From NCBI GenBank assembly GCA_022711695.1, contig JAKLEJ010000046.1, positions 1 to 13,533 of the forward strand: a DNA stretch of 13,533 nucleotides, in the 5' to 3' direction. The notes under the pieces were generated by a model that worked only from the letters and a program-made list of their open reading frames with translations, was not told the origin of the DNA and searched no databases. This document shows, in pieces, positions 6,699-13,533 of this stretch (its first letter is position 1; the number at the start of each line of letters is the position of its first letter). Source of the DNA: Verrucomicrobiota bacterium. Its GTDB lineage: Bacteria; Verrucomicrobiota; Verrucomicrobiia; Limisphaerales; JACRJZ01. The translations under genes and the position numbers were made by a program.

Positions 6699-8183
6699 AT
6701 GAAACACATCGCACTTCTGACAGCGGCCATGGTCCTGGCGTGCGCGGGCGGTTCGGGTCGCGCCGCCGAATACGAGGCGCGGACCTACGCCGATGGCGCC
6801 GGCCGGAGCCTTCCCTACCGGCTGCTGCTGCCGGACCCGTACAGCCCGACCGCCAAATACCCCCTGGTCCTCTTCTTCCATGGGGCGGGCGAGCGGGGCG
6901 CGGACAACAAGGCCCAACTGCTTCACGGCACTTCCCTGTTTTTGAAATCCGAGCACCGGCGGGATTTCCCGTGCTTCGTCCTGGCGCCCCAGTGTCCGGC
7001 CGGACAGCAGTGGGTGGACATGCCCTGGGGCACGGACTCCGGCGTCCGCCCGGCCGAGCCCAGCGCCTCGATGCGCCTGGCCCTCGAGGCCGTGCGCGCC
7101 GTGGCCCGCGAGTACAGCATCGACACCAACCGCCTCTATGTGACCGGGCTTTCCATGGGCGGCTTCGCCACGTGGGATTGCGTGACGCGCCATCCCGGCC
7201 TGTTTGCCGCGGCCGCGCCCGTGTGCGGGGGCGGGGACGACAAGACAGTCACTCCCGAGGCCGCCCGCGTGCCGGTCTGGGCCTTCCATTCGGACGATGA
7301 CACCGTGGTGAAGGTGAAGCGAACGCGCGACATGATCCAGGCCATGCGCGCGGCCGGCGGCAAACCGAAGTACTTCGAGTATTTCGGGCTGGGGCATTTC
7401 TCCTGGGGCCGCGCCTACGGCGAGCCCGAGTTGCTCCCCTGGATGTTTGCCCAGCGGCGCGGCCATGAGGACGCGTATGCGCTGAAGACGCCGGCGCCCG
7501 AACTGCCCGCTGTGGCGCGGTTCCCCGACGACTCCGCGTTTCCCGGCGAGGGGCCGATCCGAAAGATGGACTGGTTCAAGAATCTCTGGCGCGAGCGCCG
7601 GCTCAAATGGTGGAACGACCGCCAGAAGGACCGGGGCGCGGTGGTCTTCCTGGGCGATTCGATCACCCAGGGCTGGGGCAGCCTGGCCAAGGATTTCCCC
7701 GACCTCAAGGTGGCCAACCGCGGCATCAGCGGCGACGTCACCCGCGGGGTCCTCTGCCGGCTCAAGGAGGATGTGCTGGACCTGGACCCCAAAGCCGTCG
7801 TGCTGCTGATCGGCACCAACGACCTCGAGGAGAACGGCGACCCCGAAGTCATCGCCCGCAACGTCCGGCGAATCGTTGCCGCCTGTCATTCCCGGTTTCC
7901 CGATCTTCCGGTGGTGGTGTGCAAGGTCATGCCCAGCCACTCGAGCAAGAAACGCCCGGCTGAAAAGATTCAGAGGCTCAATGCGCTGGTGGACGAAGTG
8001 GTGAAGGCCGGCCCGCCCTGCGTAGGCTGCGACACCTATTCGATCTTTGCCGACGACCAGGGAAATGCCAAGCCGTCCGAGTTCCCCGATCTGCTTCATC
8101 CGAACGCCGCGGGCTACGCGAAGTTTGCCGAGGCGTTGCGGCCGGTCTTCGCGCAACTGAAGCTCGCCGGCCGCGCTCCCTGA
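6699..8183 (+). CDS. Exported two-domain esterase: alpha/beta hydrolase fused to SGNH/GDSL hydrolase
   Basis: A 494-aa protein. The ATG at 6699 gives a clean signal peptide (hydrophobic 4-15, likely cut after 'GRAA' near 23). 'VLAC' at 12-15 is a poor lipobox, so lipoprotein is less likely. The first half is a poly(3-hydroxybutyrate) depolymerase/feruloyl-esterase-like hydrolase. It has 'HGAGERG' (61-67, oxyanion region), nucleophile S152 in 'GLSMGG', an Asp in 'HSDDD' (199-201) and His233 in 'GLGHF'. The second half (about 285-490) is an SGNH hydrolase with 'FLGDSITQGWG' (S321), 'NRGISGD' (Gly344), 'GTND' (N374) and 'DLLHPN' (D464, H467). Both catalytic sets are complete. Removal of acyl groups (acetyl or feruloyl) from polysaccharides outside the cytoplasm is a reasonable inference, but the substrate is not readable. 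The frame is open upstream to 6600, but that stretch lacks any signal and would bury the export sequence. The gene converges on the MFS gene with 13 bp between stops. Confidence 0.9.
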   Translation: MKHIALLTAAMVLACAGGSGRAAEYEARTYADGAGRSLPYRLLLPDPYSPTAKYPLVLFFHGAGERGADNKAQLLHGTSLFLKSEHRRDFPCFVLAPQCPAGQQWVDMPWGTDSGVRPAEPSASMRLALEAVRAVAREYSIDTNRLYVTGLSMGGFATWDCVTRHPGLFAAAAPVCGGGDDKTVTPEAARVPVWAFHSDDDTVVKVKRTRDMIQAMRAAGGKPKYFEYFGLGHFSWGRAYGEPELLPWMFAQRRGHEDAYALKTPAPELPAVARFPDDSAFPGEGPIRKMDWFKNLWRERRLKWWNDRQKDRGAVVFLGDSITQGWGSLAKDFPDLKVANRGISGDVTRGVLCRLKEDVLDLDPKAVVLLIGTNDLEENGDPEVIARNVRRIVAACHSRFPDLPVVVCKVMPSHSSKKRPAEKIQRLNALVDEVVKAGPPCVGCDTYSIFADDQGNAKPSEFPDLLHPNAAGYAKFAEALRPVFAQLKLAGRAP

Positions 8184-8196
8184 ACCCGGTGCCAAC

Positions 8197-9675
8197 TCAA
8201 TTCGGCCGGCCGGCCTCCTGAACCCGGATGAACCGGCGGAAGACTATCAGCCCCAAGGGGGTGATGATGGTCGTCAGGGCGATGATCAGCCACAGGGTCT
8301 GGGGAGCCCGCGGGCCTGCCGCCGGACAATAGGCCTCCAGGAGCGGTCCCGAGACCATGCCCACAAAGAACTTGGCTACGAAGAAGGGCAGGTAGGAGAG
8401 CGACATGTAGGAGGCTTCCTGTCCCTTGGGGGCGATGGCCGCTGTGTATTCGTAGAGGCGCGGCGACCAGAAGGCCTCGCCGACCGAGAGAATCGTCACG
8501 TAAAGGAAGATGGCCACATAATACGGATGAACGGGACCCTTGAGCCCGAGCCAGACATGGCCGATCCAGTGTCCTGGCAGGCCCTCCGCCAGCGGTTGGA
8601 ACCACGCCGGGGGCAGGGCCATGAGGAAGACCGAGAGCCCCGACACCAGGCTGCCAAACACCACCATCTTGTAGGCGGCGATCCGCTGCGTGAGGGCGCC
8701 GACAATCGGCACCAGGATGACGATGAGAATGGAGTTGATCGCCCATAACCGGCCGATGGGCGCGCCTTCGCCCAACTCGCGAATCCCGAACTTGGGATAA
8801 GTGTAGTACATGTGGTAGAAGATGAGGCGCACCGCGACCACCAGGGAAAGGAAGCCGAGAAACTTGTAGAAGGCGGGCTGCCGCCAAAGCCCCGCAAAGA
8901 TGCGGGCGGTGTCCCGCAGGGCGTCGCGCACCGTCAGCGCCAGCGCCCGGGCCAGGTGCTCACCGGGGTACTTGGGCTGCTCGGGCGTCACCCGCAGGCC
9001 GCTATCCGTGGCTTCCACTCCGCCGCGCAGAAAGAAGTACACCAGCAGCAGGTTGGGAATGGTGAGAAAGAAGCTCGCCAGGAACAGCGTGCGGTAGGTG
9101 CTCAATTCCGCGCCGAGAAAAGGCAGGCTGAGCCGGCCGTATTCGCCCAGGGCTTCGCGCAGCGAATCGAAAATGAAGCTGGCGATGCCAAACCCGGCAT
9201 TCATCATGGCGTAGAAGATCGAGAAGGAGATCGAGCGCTGGGCGGTGGTGGTGTAGCGGCGCACGGCCGCCACCATCACCGGCGTCATGAAGGCTTCGCC
9301 CAGGGCCAGCGGAAACAGGCCGCACGCCAGCGCCGCCCACGGGACGGTGGCGAACGTCATGAAACCCCGCGAAAGCACGCAGACGCCGAAGCCCAGCAAG
9401 AGCGCCTTGCGCAGACCGATCGCGTCCACCAGCGACCCCACCAGCACCGTGAACAGGGTCATCAGCGTGGACCAGGTGGCCACAACGTATCCGGCCCGGC
9501 TGTCGCTGTAGCCCAGATCCGAGGACAGCCACAGGACCAGGGTGGAATTCATCACGCCGTAGGCCAGAATGGCCAGCAACTTCGCTCCGAAAATAATCCA
9601 GAGCTCCCGGGCCGCGCCGCGCAAGACCGCGAACTGCCCCAGGAAGGAGCTGCTGCGTTTCTCCTTGTCAGCCAT
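8197..9675 (-). CDS. MFS transporter, POT (peptide transporter)-like
   Basis: A 492-aa, strongly hydrophobic protein with about twelve membrane segments. The MFS motif A equivalent 'GSLVDAIGLRKALLLG' is at 80-95, in the loop after the second helix. 'LLAILAYGVMNSTLVLWLSSDLGYS' near 33-57 resembles the first-helix region of proton-dependent oligopeptide transporters. 'GEAFWSPRLYEYTAAIAPKGQEASYM' near 399-424 resembles the helix 10 signature of that family. The basic central loop (about 230-260) joins the two six-helix halves. The classical POT ExxERFxYY motif is not seen, so peptide transport is only suggested; other solutes are possible. The start ATG (9675-9673) is preceded by GGGGAAAG about 8-15 nt upstream, one of the better ribosome-binding candidates in the window. 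It lies 107 bp downstream of the thiol reductase gene on the same strand. That gap (9676-9782) shows no gene or clear terminator. Confidence 0.85.
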   Translation of the reverse strand: MADKEKRSSSFLGQFAVLRGAARELWIIFGAKLLAILAYGVMNSTLVLWLSSDLGYSDSRAGYVVATWSTLMTLFTVLVGSLVDAIGLRKALLLGFGVCVLSRGFMTFATVPWAALACGLFPLALGEAFMTPVMVAAVRRYTTTAQRSISFSIFYAMMNAGFGIASFIFDSLREALGEYGRLSLPFLGAELSTYRTLFLASFFLTIPNLLLVYFFLRGGVEATDSGLRVTPEQPKYPGEHLARALALTVRDALRDTARIFAGLWRQPAFYKFLGFLSLVVAVRLIFYHMYYTYPKFGIRELGEGAPIGRLWAINSILIVILVPIVGALTQRIAAYKMVVFGSLVSGLSVFLMALPPAWFQPLAEGLPGHWIGHVWLGLKGPVHPYYVAIFLYVTILSVGEAFWSPRLYEYTAAIAPKGQEASYMSLSYLPFFVAKFFVGMVSGPLLEAYCPAAGPRAPQTLWLIIALTTIITPLGLIVFRRFIRVQEAGRPN

Positions 9676-9782
9676 GCCGGCGCTTTCCCCGCGTCAGGAT
9701 CTCAACCAGGGTCATCTTGGCCGCACTCTACCAAGGCCTCCGCGTTCAAGTCCACACATCCTGCCCCGAATCCTCGCGGAAA

Positions 9783-11939
9783 TCACTTGGCCGCTTCGTT
9801 CAGAGCGTCGAGGACTTTGCCCGGGGTGAGCAATTCGGGCAGCACGATCGGCGGCGCGTTCGAGTTTCGGGGATAGACCAGCACCAGGGGCACCCCGGCC
9901 CGGCCGAACCGGTTCAGTTCCGCGGTGATGGCTGGGGGCACTTTGGTGTAGTCGCCTAGCAGGGCCGCGGCGTCGATTTCCTTGAGCCGCGTTCGGACAG
10001 ACTCGATCTCGATGCTGGTCTTTTTGTTGGCCTGGCAAGTCACGCACCAGTCCGCCGTGAAATCCACGAAGACTGGCCGGCCCCGGGCGCGGGCCGCCGC
10101 CACCGCCTCGGGGCTCCAGGGCTGCCAGGCGATGCCGCCGGGCTCGGTTTGCAGAACTCCGGCGGACGCCTCCGCCTGGGGCGCGCGCCAGCGCAATTGC
10201 CCCTCCAGGACGTAGAAATAGCCGCCGCCGAGGATCAGGGCCGCCACCCCTGCGGCCAATCCACGGCGTTTGGACCCCTGTTGCACGAAGGCGCCGAACA
10301 CCCAGGCCGCCAATGCCGCCAGCACCAGGAACATGCCCAGCCACCAGACCCGCCTGCCGTAATGAGCCTGCGCCACGGAGGACAGCCACACCGCCGTGCC
10401 CAACATCGGGAAGCCCATGGCGATCTTGAACTTCTCCATCCAGGCGCCCGGTTTCGGCAGCGCCTTCAGCCAGGCCGGATACCATGACAGCAGCAGGTAA
10501 GGCAGCGCCAGCCCGGCCCCCACCGTCAGGAAGACCAGAACCACGATGAACGGCGGCTGCGAGAACGCAAACCCGAGCGCAGCGCCCAGGAACGGCGCCG
10601 TGCAGGGCGTCGCCAGCGCCGTGGCCAGCACCCCGTTGAGGAACGCGCCCCCCAAACCCTCGCGGCCCGCCAGTTCGGAGGCGGTCGTCAGTGCGCGCCC
10701 CCCGAGGCTGACCTCGAACAAACCGAACAGATTCAAGGCTACCAACGTCACCAGGATCGTCAGCAACACCACAAACTCCGGGTTGCCGAACTGCATGCCC
10801 CAGCTCGCCTGCCGGCCCGCCTGCTGCACGCCAATCACCATGCCCGCCAGGACCAGGAACGAGAACAGCACGCCCAGCGCATAGACGATCCCCAACTGCC
10901 GAATCCGGCCCGGGGATTCCTTGCTCTGGTTGACGAACCCGAGAATCTTCAAGGCGATCACCGGGAGCACGCACGGCATGATGTTCAGGATCAGGCCTCC
11001 AAGGAACGCCAGCGCGAACATCCACCCGAGCGACATGCCTGTCTTCGCTGGGGCGGCCCCCTGGCTCGGCGCGGCCGCGGGCTGTCCCCCTGGCGTTGGC
11101 GGCGGGGCAGGGGAGGTGGCGGCGGCCTGGATCGCCAGCTTCGCCTCGTAAGCGGTCAGCGCCGCTTCGCCGCGTTTCTCCACCACCAGTCCCGGGATTT
11201 CGCCGGGCCAGTTGCCGCCGGTCGCGCTCACCGTCTTGCGCAGGCGAATCCGCGCGCCATCTCCGCTCGATCGCTCGGTGCTTGCGCCCACCTCGAACTT
11301 GTCGCTTTCGTAGGGAAAAAAGTCCTCCTCCGCGCCGGCTTGCGTGGGCGTCCACTCCAGGGTCAGCGTGCGTTCGTTGGCCTTGGCAGGTCCGTCCCAC
11401 CAGGCCCGGGCCTGGAGACGGGGTTCGGGCTTGGGAATCCGCGCCAGGGCCTTCTTGAGTTCATCAGCCGCGGCCGAGGGCTTGCTCTGGCTGCCCACCC
11501 GCAGGCGCGCTCGAACCTCGCTCTGCCCGGGCACGCAGTTGACCTCGCATTCCAACCACGAAACCCTGGCTGTGATCTCCTGCTCGCCCGCAGCCGCATC
11601 CGCCGGCAGGGTCAGCGACGTGAGCAGCACCACTTCGCCCTGCAACACGTAGGTGGTCAGTCCTTCCACGGTGTGCTTTTCCGGCGCGGGCCACTGGATT
11701 TGCCCCGCCTTCCAGCCGGCCGGCAGCTTCCATTCGATCTCCGTGGGCTTGCCCGAATCGCCGCCATAGCGCCAATAGGTGTGCCATCCGGCGTCCATTG
11801 TCAGACGCACCCCCGCCACGACCGTTTCCCCGGGCCGGGCTTCCTCCGCGGAAAGCTCGAGGCTGGCCTTGGTCGCGTTCGCCGCCATCCCGGGCAGCGC
11901 CGACACCATCCCCAGCAGCATCCATCGCATCCAATTCAT
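9783..11939 (-). CDS. dsbD: DsbD/ScsB-type transmembrane protein-disulfide reductase
   Basis: A 718-aa protein with three parts. A signal peptide (about 1-20, 'MNWMRWMLLGMVSALPGMAA') leads into a periplasmic N-terminal domain with the redox pair C131 and C135 in 'WLECEVNC', a pattern closer to ScsB-type proteins than to E. coli DsbD. An Ala/Pro-rich linker (about 272-300) precedes the membrane domain. Its paired cysteines are in 'NIMPCVLP' (C323) and 'ATPCTAPF' (C446), which in this family pass electrons across the membrane. The C-terminal thioredoxin-like domain has 'DFTADWCVTC' (C632, C635) and a 'GVP' cis-proline loop (682-684). Electrons would flow from cytoplasmic thioredoxin through the three cysteine pairs to periplasmic substrates such as disulfide isomerases or cytochrome c maturation proteins. 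No partner thioredoxin or isomerase gene is adjacent. A GAGG lies about 14 nt upstream of the ATG. The gene is divergent from the 180-aa protein gene, with 144 bp between. Confidence 0.92.
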   Translation of the reverse strand: MNWMRWMLLGMVSALPGMAANATKASLELSAEEARPGETVVAGVRLTMDAGWHTYWRYGGDSGKPTEIEWKLPAGWKAGQIQWPAPEKHTVEGLTTYVLQGEVVLLTSLTLPADAAAGEQEITARVSWLECEVNCVPGQSEVRARLRVGSQSKPSAAADELKKALARIPKPEPRLQARAWWDGPAKANERTLTLEWTPTQAGAEEDFFPYESDKFEVGASTERSSGDGARIRLRKTVSATGGNWPGEIPGLVVEKRGEAALTAYEAKLAIQAAATSPAPPPTPGGQPAAAPSQGAAPAKTGMSLGWMFALAFLGGLILNIMPCVLPVIALKILGFVNQSKESPGRIRQLGIVYALGVLFSFLVLAGMVIGVQQAGRQASWGMQFGNPEFVVLLTILVTLVALNLFGLFEVSLGGRALTTASELAGREGLGGAFLNGVLATALATPCTAPFLGAALGFAFSQPPFIVVLVFLTVGAGLALPYLLLSWYPAWLKALPKPGAWMEKFKIAMGFPMLGTAVWLSSVAQAHYGRRVWWLGMFLVLAALAAWVFGAFVQQGSKRRGLAAGVAALILGGGYFYVLEGQLRWRAPQAEASAGVLQTEPGGIAWQPWSPEAVAAARARGRPVFVDFTADWCVTCQANKKTSIEIESVRTRLKEIDAAALLGDYTKVPPAITAELNRFGRAGVPLVLVYPRNSNAPPIVLPELLTPGKVLDALNEAAK

Positions 11940-12020
11940 GCCCGCTAGGGTGCCTCAAGTCCTTCGAAAGGTCGAACCCGCTTTTTGGGGACCGTCGCCC
12001 GGCTGCGGAGAGCCCACCCG

Positions 12021-12052
12021 GGGGACGCCGACGCGAAAACGCTGGCGTCCCT
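12021..12052. repeat. Strong inverted repeat in the divergent intergenic region
   Basis: GGGACGCC (12022-12029) pairs perfectly with GGCGTCCC (12044-12051), with a possible G-T pair outside (12021/12052). Inside, GCG (12033-12035) pairs with CGC (12040-12042) around an AAAA loop, leaving small bulges. It lies 32 bp before the start at 12084 and 82 bp from the thiol reductase start. It could be an operator, a 5' leader hairpin, or a copy of a dispersed palindromic repeat. No T-run follows, and a terminator is not expected between divergent genes. No clear promoter could be read in 11940-12083. Confidence 0.5.
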
Positions 12053-12083
12053 CAAGCGCGGGGCATAGCCTGCGGCCCGAGCC

Positions 12084-12626
12084 ATGAAACGCGCGATTGG
12101 GGTCTTGATCGGTCTTCTTCTTGTGGCGGGCGCCGCGCTCTTTGTGGCAAAGGCCTGGCGGCGGCCGCTTCCGGCGCCGGACGTCAGGGTGGTTTTCCTC
12201 GGTTACTCCAACGACGTTGCGGTGGGCCTCCTGGGGCGCTTCGTCGTCTCCAATGCCAGTCCGGGGCCGGTGGTCCGGCATGTCGGCTATCGCGTGCAGG
12301 TGGAGATGCCGGGCCCGCGCGGCTGGTCCAACCTCGTTGACGCCTGGTTCCCGGGGTCGGCAAACCTGCCGGCGGGGAGGGCCGAGACGGTGGCGGTTCC
12401 CGTTGCCGGCGGCTCCAACGCCTGGAGACTGGATGTAAAGGTCTCCCGCGAGGAACGTCTCGTTTCCTTCCTCGCAGGCGAGGCGGTCCGCGAGGCGAAC
12501 CGCCTTGGGCTCCGCACGCCCTATGGCAGATGCCGGTCCGAATACCGGGTTCGGAGCGACTGGGTGGCTGCCGATGAAGTGGCGGCGGCGCATTCGGCAA
12601 CGCCTGTCGCCGATTCGTCGCGCTGA
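12084..12626 (+). CDS. Membrane-anchored protein of unknown function (180 aa)
   Basis: I do not recognise a named family. The N-terminus 'MKRAIGVLIGLLLVAGAALFVAK' is one hydrophobic anchor or uncleaved signal (about 4-23), followed by basic residues and a short proline-rich hinge. The soluble part (about 33-160) is rich in alternating hydrophobic residues and carries 'VRVVFLGYSNDVAVGLLGRFVVSNASPGPV', which looks like the start of an Ig-like beta-sandwich. Two features near the end are 'SREERLVSFLAGEAVREANRL' and a single cysteine in 'YGRCRSEYRV'. In my experience a similar 'FLGYTND...F.VTN.S' pattern recurs in small Verrucomicrobiota proteins. This is recollection and not a search result. The start is chosen as the first ATG that gives the membrane segment; no Shine-Dalgarno is visible. 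It lies 69 bp upstream of the lipoate-family gene on the same strand, so the two may be co-transcribed. Confidence 0.7.
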   Translation: MKRAIGVLIGLLLVAGAALFVAKAWRRPLPAPDVRVVFLGYSNDVAVGLLGRFVVSNASPGPVVRHVGYRVQVEMPGPRGWSNLVDAWFPGSANLPAGRAETVAVPVAGGSNAWRLDVKVSREERLVSFLAGEAVREANRLGLRTPYGRCRSEYRVRSDWVAADEVAAAHSATPVADSSR

Positions 12627-12695
12627 CGTGAGTCACGGATTCAGGTCGCATGTTCGTGATTGCGCGAGTGGCCCGGGGGCGGCTTAAGTGGGACC

Positions 12696-13391
12696 GTGAA
12701 CGCGGAAAGTCTGCGAGCCATTTCGACCCTGGACACTGGCGTGGGTTCCTGGGCCTTCAACATGGCGTTGGATGAGACCCTGCTGGCCGTCGTGGCCAGC
12801 CTCGGGCAGCCGGTGTTACGCTTCTACGGCTGGCTCGAACCGGCGGCCTCGTTCGGGTACTTTCAGAGGATTGCCGAGGTGGAAGCGGCCACGCCGTTGC
12901 GGCCGCTGGTGCGCCGGCCGACCGGTGGCGGGGTGGTGCCCCACGACGCGGATTGGACTTATAGCCTGGTGTTTCCCCCGCAGCATTCATGGCATCGGCT
13001 CCGGGCCGAAGCCAGCTACCTGCGCGCGCATTCCTGGCTACAGGGCGCTTTCGCCCTCATGGGCATCGAGACACAACTGGCGCCCTGCTGTCGCAAGGAA
13101 CTGCCCGGGCAGTGCTTCTCCGGCCATGAGAAATCCGACCTGCTTTGGATGGGGCGGAAGATCGCAGGGGCCGCCCAGCGGCGCAACCGGGAAGGACTCC
13201 TGATCCAAGGGTCGGTGCAGCCGCCGCCGGGCGCGGCGCGGGACGCCTGGCAGAGCGCCATGCGCGATTTCGCGGCGCGCGCCTGGGGCGCCGCCAGCGT
13301 TCCGCTGGTTGCGCCGACGGAATGGTTGGAGCGGGCCCGGCGTGTGGCAGGAGAGAAGTACGCGCTGGACAGCTACAACCGACGGCGGTGA
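12696..13391 (+). CDS. Lipoate-protein ligase A / LipM-like octanoyltransferase family protein
   Basis: From the GTG at 12696 the protein is 231 aa; a TTG at 12660 in frame would give 243. It has the BPL/LplA/LipB fold signatures: 'SWAFNMALDETLL' (18-30), 'LRFYGW' (41-46), the core 'LVRRPTGGGVVPHDADWTYSLVF' (71-93) and 'GRKIAGAAQRRNREGLLIQGS' (153-173). K155 is the lysine expected to act on the acyl group. C140 in 'QCFSGHEKSDLLWMGRK' sits 15 residues before it, where LipM-type octanoyltransferases carry their acyl-accepting cysteine. The enzyme would move octanoyl or lipoyl groups onto lipoyl domains (2-oxoacid dehydrogenases, glycine cleavage H protein) in the cytoplasm. Ligase versus transferase is unresolved, but the cysteine leans toward transferase. 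The C-terminal accessory domain of E. coli LplA is absent. The final 142 bp after it (13392-13533) hold no gene I can support. Confidence 0.82.
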   Translation: MNAESLRAISTLDTGVGSWAFNMALDETLLAVVASLGQPVLRFYGWLEPAASFGYFQRIAEVEAATPLRPLVRRPTGGGVVPHDADWTYSLVFPPQHSWHRLRAEASYLRAHSWLQGAFALMGIETQLAPCCRKELPGQCFSGHEKSDLLWMGRKIAGAAQRRNREGLLIQGSVQPPPGAARDAWQSAMRDFAARAWGAASVPLVAPTEWLERARRVAGEKYALDSYNRRR

Positions 13392-13533
13392 GAGCCTGCC
13401 CGGGCGGATCTCAAGCTCAACATCGGGCTGGCGGAAGAGGGGCCGTCGTTGCCAGGGCGGTGGCGGAGCGGGTGGCGCGCCGTGGAGACCCTACCGGCCG
13501 GGGGCTCGGGACTTGCCGGGCGAATCGAACTCC

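Noticed and set aside
6552..8195. A 547-codon open frame on the minus strand
   Set aside because: It is antisense to the double esterase, whose two catalytic sets are clear. Its protein shows no recognisable domain.
8179..8227. An 11-bp direct repeat CCTGAACCCGG (8179-8189 and 8217-8227) and a GGCCGGCCGGCC palindrome between them
   Set aside because: The first copy spans the esterase stop and the second lies within the MFS coding end. It is short and GC-rich, with no mobile element features, so chance is likely.
9712..11400. A 562-codon open frame on the minus strand
   Set aside because: It overlaps dsbD in another frame of the same strand. Its Gly/Arg-rich translation has no motifs, while the dsbD frame has all three cysteine pairs.
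13517..13533. A tRNA T-arm-like string on the minus strand (GGAGTTCGATTCGCCCG)
   Set aside because: The bases flanking TTCGATT do not pair as a five-base stem, and no acceptor, D or anticodon arms can be placed around it.

Overview
The window is a high-GC bacterial chromosome segment, without rRNA, tRNA, CRISPR array or recognisable IS element. Its gene content suggests a Verrucomicrobiota-type genome. The pointers are a secreted double-esterase fusion, a small membrane-anchored protein with a 'FLGYSND...F.VSN.S' pattern that I associate with that phylum, and starts that mostly lack a well-placed Shine-Dalgarno. This assignment is inference from protein style, not proof.

Left half (1-5320, all on the minus strand): a type I restriction-modification locus. 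In transcription order it runs hsdR (5320-2906), hsdS (2906-1707), a DUF3800 predicted nuclease (1700-831), a 245-bp gap, then hsdM (585 to beyond base 1, truncated by the window edge). hsdR and hsdS overlap by one base (TAATG), and hsdS and the DUF3800 gene are 6 bp apart, so these three look like one transcript. hsdM sits behind a gap with two small hairpins and could have its own promoter. HsdR (motor and nuclease), HsdS (target recognition) and HsdM (adenine methylation) would form one complex. The DUF3800 protein is the extra component.

Middle (5321-9675): a 273-bp spacer holding a 12-bp inverted repeat separates the restriction-modification locus from a minus-strand quinone oxidoreductase-like gene (6589-5594). 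Divergent from that is a plus-strand exported protein that fuses an alpha/beta-hydrolase esterase to an SGNH hydrolase (6699-8183). It converges, 13 bp away, on a minus-strand MFS transporter with POT-like features (9675-8197).

Right part (9783-13391): a minus-strand DsbD/ScsB-type transmembrane thiol reductase (11939-9783) lies upstream of the MFS gene in the same direction, 107 bp away. A 144-bp divergent region with a strong hairpin follows, then a plus-strand 180-aa membrane-anchored protein of unknown function (12084-12626) and a plus-strand lipoate ligase/octanoyltransferase family protein (about 12696-13391). The last 142 bp (13392-13533) show no gene I can support. The right side reads as ordinary chromosomal metabolism and envelope genes. 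The accessory interest is the restriction-modification locus on the left.
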